From Sclerotiophoma versabilis (Eukaryota > Ascomycota > Dothideomycetes > Pleosporales > Didymellaceae), in the NCBI GenBank assembly GCA_012274445.1, contig JAAROD010000033.1:1798001-1862000 (forward strand): DNA of 64,000 bases, given 5' to 3'. A program made the position numbers and the translations under genes. Of this stretch, positions 10,410 through 21,959 are shown in pieces (within the stretch, counting starts at the first letter, position 1; each line of letters opens with the position of its first letter). The notes below the pieces were generated by a model. The model had not been told where the DNA came from and searched no databases. It saw nothing but the letters and a program-made list of their open reading frames with translations.

Positions 10410-13224
10410 GTGTCCTTATCCAAACTTCGCGAACGGTATGAGCGCACAAAGAACGTCCAGGACCTTGAAGAAGCGATTCGAGCGTTACGACAAGCGATCG
10501 ATGTAACGCCCGCCGGTCAACCGCAACTTATGTTCGTCTGCTGCGAGTTGGGTATCACGCTCAGTGTTCGGTACAAAGAATCGAAAGACCCCAGGGATCT
10601 TGAAGTAATGGTTCTACTTGCCCAGAAAGCTAGCAAGGTTCCACAAACCAGTAATTCCGAGCTTGCCGAGTGGCTCAGTGACTTGGGTTTCATGCTTTAT
10701 GCCCAGTACCAGCACTCCAAGACATTGCACGATCTCGAAGTAGCTATTCGCGTGACGCAGCAAAGCACTATGAACACTAGCTACCCCAATATTGGAAGAC
10801 TGCTTAAAAACCTTGGACATTTGTGTTATACTCGATATGAGAACACGCAAGTGATCAAGGATTTTGACGCGTCTCTTCATTTCGTCCTGAGAGCACTTGA
10901 CTCACTGCATGGCGACGACTCAAGTCTTTGATCGACACGGCAATATCTGACGAAGCTTGTACATGCTCGATTTGAACGTACACAGTCGACAGAAGACATC
11001 GAAAAATTGATCCGAGCCTGCCAGCAAGCAGTAAAAGTCACCTCCAACGACGATGCAGACCAAACGGACAGGCTAAACTACCTTGGCTTCCTACCCGAAG
11101 TCCGGTATGGGCTTACAAAGAGCATTGATGACATTAGAGAAGCCATTCGTGTTACCAAAGAAGAGATTAATCTCGCGCCTGAGAGCACTTTACCCCTCAA
11201 ACTAAAATTCATCAGGTTGAACAACGGCCTCTGTCACCAATTTGAGAGCAAGTTGGGCGCAAAAGAGCTAGACGAACAAATTCAGATATCACGAATAGCT
11301 GTCGAATTGGCGCACAATAATACTGAAGATCTCGCAATTGCGCAGAAAAATCTGTGTATCAGATTAGCTGCTCTGTATAGGTTTTTCGGGGAGCTGTCTG
11401 GCATTGAAGAAGCAATTGTCTGGGCACAACGTGCTGTTGACAATGCTTCTAAAACACACCCAAATCTTGTACTTATCCTCGGTAACCTTGGAGCTTTTCT
11501 CGCTTTACGTTATGAGCGTGAACATAATATTCAGGATCTCGAACGAGGTATTTCCCTTACGCGGCAGGCGATTCAATTCGAGACTGGTAGAGGCATAGCA
11601 TACGGAGGGTTGCTAAACAACCTCGCGACCAAACTCGGCCGCCGGCACCTACGTATAGGGACTATGGACGACCTATACGTTTTGCGGAGGAGCACTGGAG
11701 ATCATACCCGTCGAGCATCCAGAACATGGACCACTGCAGAACAATCTCTCGGGCTTTTTTCTTCAACGGTATCAACGTTTGCAAGATAACAAAGACCTTG
11801 AAAGGGCGATACAGCTTACAGCGGATGCTCCACTTGACTCCCACCTAGCCCATGCGTGGCATCACGCCTTAGGAAGTCTACTCACTCAACGATACCTGCG
11901 CGAAGGGAACGAAGAAGATATAGAAAAAGCAATCAGTAATCTTCGGAACGCTCTCAGTATCACCGCTGACAATCATCGAAATTATGCAGCCTTATGCAAT
12001 CAGCTTGGCATCGCCTTCGGTTTTCGGTTTCTGCGGTCAGCAAGGGAGAGCACCTACCTTGAAGAATCAACACAAAACCACGAAAAAGCAGTGAATACCA
12101 TTGGAAAGACCATGCAGAATATGGTCCGCACCTCTTCGCTATGGGTATCTCGCTCAGATTTCGATACGAGCAGACAAGGAAGCTCGAAGATCTCGAGACT
12201 CTGATTCGTGTGAACATACGAGCTTGGGAATGCAAAAATGCCATGCCCTTTGTTCGCATACAAGCCTATATATCTGCTCTAGAAATTCTTCAGAAGCAAA
12301 AGAAATTTGAGGAGGCGTATGATCTTGCATTAGAGACTCTGGCGCTATTGCCTTTTGTTCAGGGTCGATTCTTGAACCACGTGGACCAACAATTCGTCGT
12401 TAGCCACGTTTCAGGGTTGGCAACTTCAGCCTGTGCTCTTGCTCTTTAACTTAAAAAGGAACCAGAGGAAGCCTTGAAATTGCTGGAACAGGGTCGCGGC
12501 CTCATCCTTGGCCTTCTGATGGACGACCGGAGCAATACATCCCCATTAGAGGAAGCTCATCCAAGCCTCGTCGAAAGATACGATAGCTTCAGGGCCGACG
12601 CAAACCAGCCTACTGATTATGCTCAAGAGAACCAACAAAACCAGGAGGACTCATCATACACACGTAGAAATGAGCTCGAGAAACTCATCATGAAGATCCG
12701 TTAGCAGCCTGGATTCGAAGACTTCTTACTTCCTCCAAACGGTGGACTGTTGCGAAGTGCTGCAGAGAATGGTCCGGTCGTCGTTATCAACGTGAGCGGA
12801 TTTGGTTGTCATGCATTCCTCATTAGGTCGCGTGACATCCAATCTTTGGCGTTACCAGATCTTACTGAACAGGAGCTGAGAGCAAAGGCTCGTGGATCTC
12901 TTAACACCCAAGAGACCCTAGCCTGGTTATGGGATGCCATTGCCAGTCCTATATATTGCAAGGATCACATATAAAGAGGTAGGCCGGAAGGGCATGACAG
13001 ACGAATCAGTTTGCATTGGGCTCCACAAAGCTATTAGATGGTTCCGCGATAACAGTTCTTTGGCCATGGCAGCATCTTGGAGTGAGCGGGATGAGCTCGA
13101 TTACGTTCGGCATGCAGGTAATGAGGCTGAGCTCGAGCGCGATGCAGCTGGAGTGTACAGGAAAGCCGGGATCCCGGAGGAAGCACAACTACATTGGGTT
13201 CCCTATGTTCATCTTGGTATCTGA
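10410..13224 (+). pseudogene. TPR-CHAT protein pseudogene (caspase-fold core deleted)
   Basis: About 2.8 kb encode tandem TPR-like repeats of the fungal TPR-CHAT type (recurring LGxxLxxRYExTxxxxDLExAI units), then a CHAT N-terminal part (GPVVVINVSGFGCHAFLIRS...LAWLWDAIASPI) and a CHAT C-terminal tail (GMTDESVCIGLHKAI...LHWVPYVHLGI-stop). It is broken in several ways. In-frame stops are TGA at 10929, TAA at 12447 and TAG at 12702; each is one C-to-T step from CGA, CAA or CAG. Frameshifts lie near 11,680, near 12,120 and at about 12,960. At the last site the CHAT middle, where the catalytic His and Cys should lie, is missing. Intact relatives are proteases or scaffolds linked to cell-death signalling; here the product must be dead. 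It is tail-to-tail with the caspase pseudogene, 80 bp away. Confidence 0.8.
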
Positions 13225-13304
13225 TGCGCATCATCTCTTCGGCATGATAATGAGCTTCGTTGTATTCTGGAAAGTATTGCGATCCTTGCAATTTATAGCC
13301 CATC

Positions 13305-15549
13305 TTAATTAACATGTATACGTACACGGAAGTTATAAACAGCCCACTCATTCAAAAGACTTGCACCTCCTCGGCTTGCCTGGACCTTTTGGCCACAAAA
13401 GGCTCTTTTAGCAAGCTCTGGCATCTCTAAAGACATGAAAGAAGTTGGTGAGCTGGTTAGAAACACCTTGATAGTATCCTCACAAAACATCTGCCCTGTT
13501 TCCTTGGCTTTGTCTGGCATCTTCAACCACACGTACTGCTTCCAGGTAACTTGGTTGGGAGAGATTACCACGTGGTTCGCCTTTAGGATGTTTTCAATCG
13601 CCCATTCGGAGTCCAAGTTGTACAGATAGACATAAGTGTCCCCCAATCGAGGCTTTCCAGTGCTCTTGATTACCAGTATCACAAGTTGACTGTTCTTCAT
13701 GTTAGTCGCGCATTCAACATGCGAACAAACTTGGTTTGACAGATCCTGCTTCAGACAGCCCGGGCGATGAGATTTCTGCGATGAGTCTAGAAGTTCTATA
13801 GTGAACAAATTCGAAAAGAAATGCCCCGTGTCCGCTAGCGATTTGTTGGTGAGCTTCTGAACAAATCTGAATCTTGCTAGATGATCTACAAGATCCAGCA
13901 CGTTATGTTCAGTGCTCCATGTACCCCCATGGGCGTTTGGTACGTGGAATACATCTTGAGTCATTTCCATATCGAATTTCATACGAGTGCTCGTTGGTTG
14001 GAGTCACACAGAACGACCAAGGAGCGATTGGTCCTTCGCTGTGATTATTATAAAGAAAAAGAGAACCATTCTCTCGGAATGCAGCCTCCCATTCTTTGGA
14101 GATGGGGAGACTGATTTCGAGCTTCACCGGCAATTGTTTGAGAGAGAATCGCGTGAGAGGTGTTGCAATCCATCCTGGCGAAGGGACAGGGCTTTGGATT
14201 TCCTGGATCTCAAGGTATGATCTAAGAGGCTGGACTGTGGTGATCGTTGCAAGAACAGTAGATGTGTTTGTAGTTGTCGTAGCGTTTGAATGACCTAGAG
14301 GACATATTGCAAAACGATCACCACTACAAATACCATGTGCTTGTCCCACCTCGAGCTGAAGTCTTTGATCGGCTGTTCTGAGGACCGGACTCGCTACCCT
14401 GTCGGTCTCCGCTTCGTTATTGTCCCCAAAGAAACCGAGGTCTCTGTTACCGTAGAACGTTGGGTTTTTCTCATCCAGTCGCATGTTACGAGTTTCTCGA
14501 AATCTGGCGCACAGATGATAGTATAAATGTTGACTTTTCACCTTTTCACCATGGAGTCTAGCAAAAGCAGTAATGAGAAAGTAGGACAATTCTCCATGCC
14601 CCTTGCTGTTATGCTTGAGTTCGATCTCCTTTGCCTGCTCGGTAGGTCCACAAGCAGTCAGTATGGTATAGCCCTTGGGATCCACTAGCCAGTTCGGTCG
14701 CATGCAGGCAGCACGGTGGGTCGAAGTGTCTGCTTCTTTAATGTAGTGAAGCATCCTTTTCTCTCGGATTGGATACGCAGCGTCGACATTCGGATTGTAA
14801 ACAATACTGCGGACTGCAAAATCATTACGCATAACGCTGCCAGATTCGCAGCAGTCCAAGACCAGAGTGACTATCAAGCCTTTCTCTACCATATTTTTGA
14901 GCATCCAAGCCAACTCAAGACCTCTCAAGTATCGAATAGTGACACCTTCTTGCATCTCTAAGAGTACCAATGCCAGATCGCCCGCATGGGAGCTGCTGCG
15001 CGGATGAAGGTTGACGCCATGCCCGGAGAAATGTGTGTAAACCAAATCGCCCGGCTTGGCTTTAGATTTCACCCAATCGAGACTCGATACAATGTTATGG
15101 TGTGTTGGCCAATACTCCGACTTCTCGACCAGACCAGTAGGAGGTGGCTCTGCTGATGAGCTTGCCGTAAAGACCTGCATACGCACAGCAGGCAAATTTT
15201 GTACTAGATGCCTCTTCATCTCGGTGACATCCGCAACGCATCCTCTAAGAGGGTCATCTGGGTAAGCATCGATTCCGATTAGGACCTGTCGCAGTGAAGG
15301 TCAATAATCACGTGAGCAGAACAGTAGCATGAGCGGATCGGGGAGATTAGATCGGTAGATAAGGATCATCAATCGGCCCTAACCTAATCTAGGACTAGCC
15401 TAGGGGTAAAACATGTATATAGTCGTGCCCCTTCGCTATAGAAATAAAGCAAGGAACTTGATCAACTCTTTCACAACCTGATCGATCTTGTCTAGTTATC
15501 TCAGCTCCAACAGGACCGCATATCGCGCTGTAACTGTGTATTGTGCCAT
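13305..15549 (-). pseudogene. Caspase-like protein (peptidase C14) gene, broken by solo LTR and frameshift
   Basis: The start is at 15549 (MAQYTVTARYA-V). A 226-bp LTR interrupts codon 13, and after it the frame resumes as VLIGIDAYPDDPLRGCVADV, the typical start of a C14 caspase domain. Catalytic motifs are present: HFSGHG (His codon at 15021-15019) and LDCCESG. The post-caspase region is long, as in fungal multi-domain caspase-like proteins. The first frame ends at 13909 shortly after a 1-nt shift near 13957 (YEIRYGNDS, then VFHVPNAHGG in the other frame). The shifted frame then continues to the stop at 13305 with family-like sequence (DTIKVFLTSSPTSFMSLEMP). The LTR might be spliced out exactly (see findings), but the 3' frameshift would still truncate the product by about 215 residues. 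If that frameshift is an assembly error the gene could be near-functional. Confidence 0.8.
15282..15517 (+). mobile_element. Solo LTR (226 bp) with GGACC target-site duplication
   Basis: The LTR occupies 15287-15512, starts TGTCGCAG and ends CTCCAACA (TG...CA). It is flanked by perfect 5-bp direct repeats GGACC at 15282-15286 and 15513-15517. Inside are a TATA-like GTATATAG (about 15415) and AATAAA (about 15442), the usual LTR promoter and polyadenylation layout. There is no internal domain, so it is a recombination-derived solo LTR. It still has many CpA/CpG dinucleotides, unlike the RIP block. It lies inside the first coding segment of the caspase-like gene. Confidence 0.88.
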
Positions 15550-16528
15550 GATCGAGCTGACCGAAGGAGTCATGTAGGGATGCGACGGAAAAAGTAAGAT
15601 AGCAGTGTAAACTCCTGCACTGAAATCTTAATGTTCGGAGACGGTGGCATTCAATGGTGCTAAGATAAGAGAGAGCAAGACCACATTAGTTCATGCACAT
15701 ACTGGGGCAAGTTGCTAATATAGGCACTGTAAGCACGCGAGGCGCTCACACTCAAGTTCGCCTAGGCTAAAAATCCACGCATGGTGACTAACGTGTCTCA
15801 CATGTGACAGCGCACAAACTCTTGTCCCGTACGATCGCAACTAGGCAGACGTCAAGGATTCCTGCAGAAGGAAGAGATGCGACAGTGCATGGTCCTTCCC
15901 AAGAATCGTGTATGTTTCTCAGCATCACTCTATCCCCAACGCGAAACTTGTTCGTCTATCAGGTCAGCAACGAGAAGAGGAGAATGTGTGTTCAGACCTA
16001 TATTCGAATTAACTTCTGCGTATTTTGCAATATATGCGCGGCCATCATCTTCAACAAAGGAAAATTTTGGACTTGGACTGTTGTTCACAACCTTCGTTAC
16101 TATCTATGCTTATCCTAGGTTGACATAGATTACCTTCTAAGGTTAGTCGTTGTAGGTTTCGTAGTGATGATCATCGATTGAGAAGTGTCTTTGGCAAGGT
16201 CGCTGTCAATAAGAAAACACAGACTCATATATCTCGTCTCTGCTAGATAGAGTTGTGGAATCTGTGATGGTTACCTGCCGCCTCACTAAATGATTGGAAC
16301 AGAATCAATTCAGCCCCTGCGGCAGCATGCATGGGTGCCAGGGCTGTGCACTTGTTGTGTCTGCCTGGCGCAGCATGTCAATAAGCCGATCATCTGTCCG
16401 GGAAAAATGTTTCGGGCAGCAGCCTGCTAATTACACCAGAGAAAGGCTTTTTGGCTTGATGGAGTATTTTTAAGACTTATATCGCGTTTTGGAGGCGGTC
16501 AAGGCCTACCTCCAGGCACAGGACACAC
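15550..16528. other. Intergenic, no supported gene
   Basis: Short overlapping frames at 15804-16128 have no recognisable motif or splice logic. I see nothing else here. Confidence 0.45.
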
Positions 16529-17387
16529 ATGGAGAAGAGTACCAAGTATATCTCCTTGTATTTTTTGATACTGATGGCTTGCAGTCGAAAGATACCAGCC
16601 TTGGTACCCTCGTTTCGCTGCTCTTATTTCCTCACATGGCTCGTTCTTTCTGTGCCGACGTTTCAACAAGCTACGTGCTCGGATTCTTTTGATGGAATAT
16701 GACAAGCTCTCCGTGCTTGAGGGAAAACTAGATGAGATTGATGATAACGAGACGTCTCTTCCGTTCCTCGAAAAAAACCGAATTGACAAGAACGCTGCAA
16801 GACTGTCGCTGCTAGCCGACATTGAATCAGCTAGGGCTGGCTATGGTGAGTGCTTATCGGTCCAAGGAATTCAGAGGTTGGAAGCTAAGAGCTCAGGCAA
16901 ATTCGCAGAAGCCAGTTGGCGCATGCTCAGCCTAGATTCCGCTGAGATGTGGGACACGGCCAGCGTGCAGCATTGGCTTGATGGCACTGGGTGTATTACG
17001 CGGAGGGATCGGCATATATCAAGCACTCGCGAGAGATGGGTTGTTTGTCTCCTCGTGGGGATAGCGCTCTAATTCAGCTTGAAGCTTGGTTGGAAACCAA
17101 ATTGACTCGTTTCTGTCGCGGCTTCCGGCGGATGAGATAAAGATAGCCAAGCAAGCATACAGTAAACTGACCTGGTAGTTTAGAACAGAGATTACGACCT
17201 TTCGACTGACCCAAACGTGTACTCATATACTAGGCAAACGATCAAACGGATCGCGAGGGCATCCTTGTTATTCCTAATAACAGCTCTATTGCTAGTGCCT
17301 GTTGTACTCTGCAACATGGTGAATAACAACTGTACGACTAATGATTATTGTCCTATCAACAATATGTCATCTTTCCATATTGTCTAA
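16529..17387 (+). pseudogene. DUF6594 membrane protein pseudogene
   Basis: A start at 16529 with a 46-bp intron (16539-16584, GTACCA...TTGCAG) joins MEK-I to ERYQPWYPRFAAL, typical of the DUF6594 N-terminus. The frame continues through FRRFNKLRARILL-like sequence and EYDKLSVLEGKLDEIDDNE to WLDGTGC near 17000. It then breaks. Recognisable pieces follow in other frames: DSALIQLEAWLETKLTRF, and DPNVYSYTRQTIKRIARASL followed by a hydrophobic segment (LLFLITALLLVPVVLCN), which is the C-terminal membrane helix of the family. At least two frameshifts and a lost segment are needed to explain this. Function of the family is unknown; it is multicopy in many ascomycetes. Confidence 0.7.
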
Positions 17388-17702
17388 GATGACAAGGTCA
17401 AGGACAATAGAACTCGTAGTTGCGGGCGCAACGTAAGTCATCTCTAGAGCTTTGCTATATAGAGTAACTGAGGCACCAAATTGCATACAGCTATAATACT
17501 GTTCTGATCGCTTTTGTTTCAGGTACCAACAGCATGTAAAACAAGGGCGATTCAGTTAAAGCTTGAGAGCAGGACGATAAAAGAAATCATACCCAGGATT
17601 GTTCCTAAAATCGTAAGCCGCTGCAGAGCAAACAGGCATTAGCTAGGTGACGGGCAGCCTTGGACTTTGATAGGATGGTTGGAAGAGCAAAAAGAGAGCA
17701 AA

Positions 17703-17730
17703 AACATACAACAGCGGGTATTCGCTAGTA
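17703..17730 (-). pseudogene. 5S rRNA 3'-end fragment
   Basis: The reverse complement reads ACTAGCGAATACCCGCTGTT and then GTATGTTT. This is identical to the last ~27 nt of the complete 5S gene at 28.8 kb and is followed by a T-rich run. Upstream sequence is unrelated, so this is an isolated fragment. Confidence 0.6.
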
Positions 17731-17970
17731 AGGCATGTACCTCCTTTTAATACGCCCTACGATTGTGCAGGAGAATGCCAACGGACATGACGGACTCAGT
17801 GTCCACGATCTTGGCGCTTGTTTGGGAAGCCCCGCTTAGTCACCTTTCCTAACTTCAACAGTATCGAGCCCAAAAAGCGGCCACACACATTCCTGTTACA
17901 ACTGAATTAGTCAATCCTGGGCTATGCTACGGAACAATTCTATGAGAAAGGCCTTCGTGCAGTCTCGCTT

Positions 17971-17996
17971 CGCAGTCGCAGTCGCAGTCGCAGTCG
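17971..17996. repeat. Microsatellite (CGCAGT)n
   Basis: About four tandem copies of the hexamer cgcagt are present, decaying into cgtatt and cgtagt units. Confidence 0.7.
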
Positions 17997-18779
17997 TATT
18001 CGTAGTTTAACCCTATCCGCCGCTCTCCCTTTTTCCGTCAGGGCGAACAATATCGCGTCTATACACGCACCATAACAATAGTAGTTAATCAGGACCTAAG
18101 TTGTTAATTGCCAAAGCCTCGGCTAGGCTATGACAACGTAGCGTATAGCACGTAAGCGTAACAACCACATACGTTCATATTTCTTTAGTAACTATAGCGG
18201 AGAACAATTACCGTGCTATATCAATTTTTAACTTGGAAATGTTCGGGAATGTACAAAAATGAAAGTTGTAAGGTTTTACCAGTAACTTGATGCAGCGTAG
18301 CTGCTGTACTGATGCAGGTGATTGCATAGGGAATCGGTCAATGCGCTTGGCTAGGCAGCAGCAGCTCCCCCAAACGTGAAACGGTTTATAACAGGACGAT
18401 AACTGACTTGCACTCTAAGTCTATAGACATTATATTGGTTTTTTTATTTGTTATGATACAAAATCCCAATCGGAAGTAAATAGAACTTTCGAAGAGAGTT
18501 GCATTTCTACAACTATTGCCCAAAATCTCCCATCTAAGCTCTATGCCAAGTTAACAGTCCTTCCTCTTACTTCTAACAGAAGAGATCGCTATAGCGATGG
18601 TCCAGCTTCGATCTCAACATTGTGCTGTGAATCCCGAAAACGCCGTGCCGGGAGATCCCCAAGGTAAGCCTGTCCCTCGGTCTACACAGTGGGCTCGTGA
18701 GAATAGCCGGCAAACAATGCAACAAAAGGCAGAGTAGCAAAGATACACAACAGCCAAAGAAGATCGCATTCTATACCTT

Positions 18780-19060
18780 AAGGCCGCATAAATGTTTAAT
18801 CTAGGCTTAAAAACAATATCAGCAAAGTTACGCTAATAAGCTTTTAAGCTCAAATGCCAACGCTTAAGCACCTAGGGCCTTAAGAATGCTAGTTAGAGCA
18901 TGTAATCTCTAAATAAAAACTAGCCTTGTAGATTTCTAGAACGCTATAAAGAACTATTGCAGATAGAGAATATTGTTAGCCTTAGCTAGTAGTAGAAATC
19001 TACGCTTTAGGGAGGCTAGGTTGCAAACTTTATAGCCTTAGACGTAGATATTAATTAACT
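18780..19060. repeat. AT-rich RIP-like relic truncating the AAA gene
   Basis: Composition switches to TpA/ApG-rich sequence full of stops, like the 41-64 kb block. The neighbouring ATPase frame ends exactly where this begins, which suggests a decayed insertion or deletion breakpoint. I cannot name the element. Confidence 0.4.
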
Positions 19061-21219
19061 CTACTCTTCGACAAAGACATCTGCTTCATCCGTGAGCAAC
19101 ACAGCCTCCCAGCGTGCAGCATCCACAAAGACATCTGTGAGGTTCCTCTCAGCGACCTTGGCCTCGACTCCAATTTCGGCCACGGATACGGTGAGAAGGG
19201 GTCGACCGGTCGTCAATGCAATCATCTCAGCTGTGAGCGTCTTTCCAACTCCTGAAGGGCCATGCAGCAGGATGACCAAGCCCTGCCCCTTTCCCCCCTT
19301 CGTTCTCGTAAATGGGTTGCCGAGGATCAGAGTATGCCAGCAGAGCATCCTCGCTGCGACCCTTTGATGCAAGACGGTGCAGCACAGTTGGGGTTACCAG
19401 AATTAGGCCTTGGTATTCACATTGGAATGATGTCTGCTCCTGGTTGCAAAGCTCTGTATATTTGTGACCCCTTCTAAGAAGATTAGCCTGGAGCTGTTCA
19501 TCGCCGTAGACGCCGTCTTGGTTGCAGTAAAACTCCAAAGGGAAGACCACCAGACTGCTGATCGTCTTTTCTCCAGAAAAAGCACGGATGTAGAAGTCGT
19601 AGCTATAAGCCTGGAATTGAGTGCCATACCAGTCGAATGCGCAACAAGTGACTCTGAACGCGTCCGATTGTGGCAGCATGAAGCTGCCCATGACTTCGAA
19701 CATCTGAAATTCGTTAGGATAGGACCGGCCGTATACTCGAGAACCATGAGGGAACAAAGTCCAGAGGAAGTCGAACTTAATCTTCTTTGAGCTCTTGAGG
19801 AGATCTCGATTCTTGAAGTAGGACCGCGACGCGTGCGAATTCTCCAACATTTGCATCAGAGCTCTGAGAACTGCTTTAGCGAGCTGCATATTGGGGGTGT
19901 CTCCTTCCACCGGCTCGCATGCTGTCAAATGCTTTTCCCAGTGCCACACAAACGGAGAAAAGGGCGATTCTACAGTCATGGTCTGATCCGACACGTTCAG
20001 GCGGTCCTTCCATCGAGATGCAGTCTCGATCAGATGATCCTTCAGTTCTTGCAAATGGAATTCGATCTCCTCGTGGTGTACCTTCTTTGCGTTGTCAATT
20101 TCCATGTAGCATTTGAAAGTCGCCGGAAGACTAGTTTGGGTCGATAAATTCGGGTTCTTCTCAAAATTGAGCGGCACATCTTCCCATTTGGATTTTTCGT
20201 CATCATACTAAAACGTAACAGCATGAGACCGAGCGAAAGCTTTTAGATCGTCTAGCATTCACCCTGTATATGACTGTATGAACCAGTGGCGTCTGAAATG
20301 ATGGGGTATCACTGCGGTCCGCTGTCTCCTCCAATTCTTGACCCGTCCCGGAAGAGGAGATCACTTGATCGTCATGAGACGTTCCCTCTTTGCTTTCGTT
20401 CACCGTGGCTTCGTTGGTCAGACCCTGAGAACCACTTGCGGCCCCTACCACTGTATCTTCAGACAATCCTGTATCCGAAAGACCGTTCTCTTTCGGTTGT
20501 TGGCTTTCTTCGATGCCACCCTCAGTTTCGGTAGAAGGGTTGATATCGCGTTTCTCCGTCGATTTGCTGCTATCACTATCTTCTTCTACAGGAACATTTT
20601 TGGCAGCAGTGCCATTTGGCGTGATTTGTGATTGCAATTGTCCCGGCATGGCTCTTTCACCCCCTTGATTGGCCGTGACAACTGGACTGTCGTCGGAAGG
20701 CCGTTGCTTGTATACGCGTAAGCTTATGAGTTTAGGAAACAAAGCTCCCACCTGAACATACCTCCAATTGCATGACCATCTGAGGTCGAGGCAGAAGGTT
20801 TACATATGAATGGGGCAGTTGGTGGGGATGAGTGTGATAAGCTATATAACTCGGATGCTGTGGCAAATATTGTGGAGGGTAGTGTGGAGGGTACTGTTGA
20901 GGGTACTGTGAAGGGTACTGTGAAGGGTACTGTGAAGGGTACTGTGAAGGGTGCTGTGAAGGGTGCTGTGGAGGCACCGGGGGTGGCTCACTATATCCTG
21001 GCTGATAACCGTACGGAAGTGTAGTGATCCCAAGTCGATGCTGGTGTTGCCCTTGTGCCTTAATTGCATGAAGAGACTCAAGATAGGCATTCCGCGCTGT
21101 CAGCTGCTCCATTACGTCGGTGAGCTAGGCAATGTTAGTTCATACACTATAGAGATCCGCAAGGCTGAGCGTACGTCACCGTATTGAGAAACTTGGGGAA
21201 TGGTCGGAGGGCTGTTCAT
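19061..21219 (-). pseudogene. AAA ATPase (DUF7025-type), truncated at Walker B
   Basis: Exons are 21219-21175, 21124-20762, 20706-20263 and 20207-19061. The three introns (50, 55 and 55 bp) all join in phase 0 with donors GTACGC, GTATGT and GTGAAT. The N-terminal exons hold a low-complexity PSQY/PPQ repeat and a Glu/Ser-rich linker. The middle holds a conserved region (FDFLWTLFPHGSRVYGRSYP, YDFYIRAFSGEKTI) usual for DUF7025 in fungal AAA proteins. A 1-nt frameshift in a G-run near 19,290 precedes Walker A (GPSGVGKT) and Walker B (AVLLTDEADVFVE). The frame stops two codons after Walker B, so sensor, arginine-finger and lid parts are missing. The linker between DUF7025 and Walker A also looks shortened. 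It cannot be an active ATPase. Confidence 0.75.
20871..20974. repeat. 12-bp minisatellite inside exon 2 of the AAA gene
   Basis: Tandem 12-bp units (ggtactgtgaag and close variants), about eight copies, encode the four-residue repeat PSQY/PPQY/PQQY on the minus strand. Because the unit is a multiple of three, copy-number change keeps the frame. Confidence 0.8.
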
Positions 21220-21959
21220 CGTGTTTGAGTCACATTGCAACAGCCTGCTGGCGCTTGTGATCTATATACTGTCTTTCCAAGCAAGGCGCCGCGAAATGGA
21301 TGGGACCGTATTCATACAGCACAAGGCTGAGGAACCAGATTTCAGAGCGCGCAGCAGCCCCCACCAGCATTCGCCTATCAATTGAGGCTGAACACGTTCG
21401 ACCAAGGTCCGAATGTAGGTCAGACGTGCAGTAGTTGATTCTGGAGATTGTGACATATTATGCGTACTGCAAGCCCAGCAATCCATGAGGATTACAAAGC
21501 GTGACTACACACCATGGAGTGAGATAATGAACTGTGATGGTGGTTGGCGTACGTACGTCATTCGTCAGACTGGTCCGCCATTTCCGGCAGAAGGACCACT
21601 TTAGGGGCTGGAAAGCGCCTGTCGCGTGGCTGCAGCCAAATGTGGCTGCAGCCTCGCATATTTGAACTCTCGAAAGCTGACAGCGAATGCGAGAGCAGCT
21701 GGGCCTCAATGCAGCCCTTGGATATGGGCCTTAAAGCGCGATGAGCCAGGTGGAAACCCAAATCGTCAACATCCAAAGCGTGACCAAGTCCATTGTCCCC
21801 AGACATGGCTCTTGACTTGCAACCACAAACAAAAGGAGCAGGACAGACTATGAGTCCCTGGATGAAGAGGACAGAAAGTGAGTCAACGTATGGGCTGTCC
21901 GAGAAGGCGATCTGCTGAAAACTAATGTTAGCCTCAGGCTGTGGTCGAAAGTGGATGTA
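21220..21959. promoter_or_regulatory. Divergent interval between AAA and DUF7708-type genes
   Basis: About 740 bp lie between two diverging start codons. No coding sequence is supported and no clear TATA box is seen. Short frames here carry no motifs. Confidence 0.3.

Larger units (their letters stand above)
17388..18779. other. Intergenic with 5S fragment and microsatellite
   Basis: No coding sequence is supported. It holds a 5S rRNA 3' fragment near 17703 and a hexanucleotide repeat near 17971, both listed separately. Confidence 0.45.

Noticed and set aside
16499..16822. Minus-strand Ser-rich frame
   Set aside because: Antisense to the DUF6594 relic, which has recognisable family sequence on the plus strand.
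17966..17998. (CGCAGT)n as a regulatory array
   Set aside because: Ordinary short microsatellite in an intergenic region without other signals.
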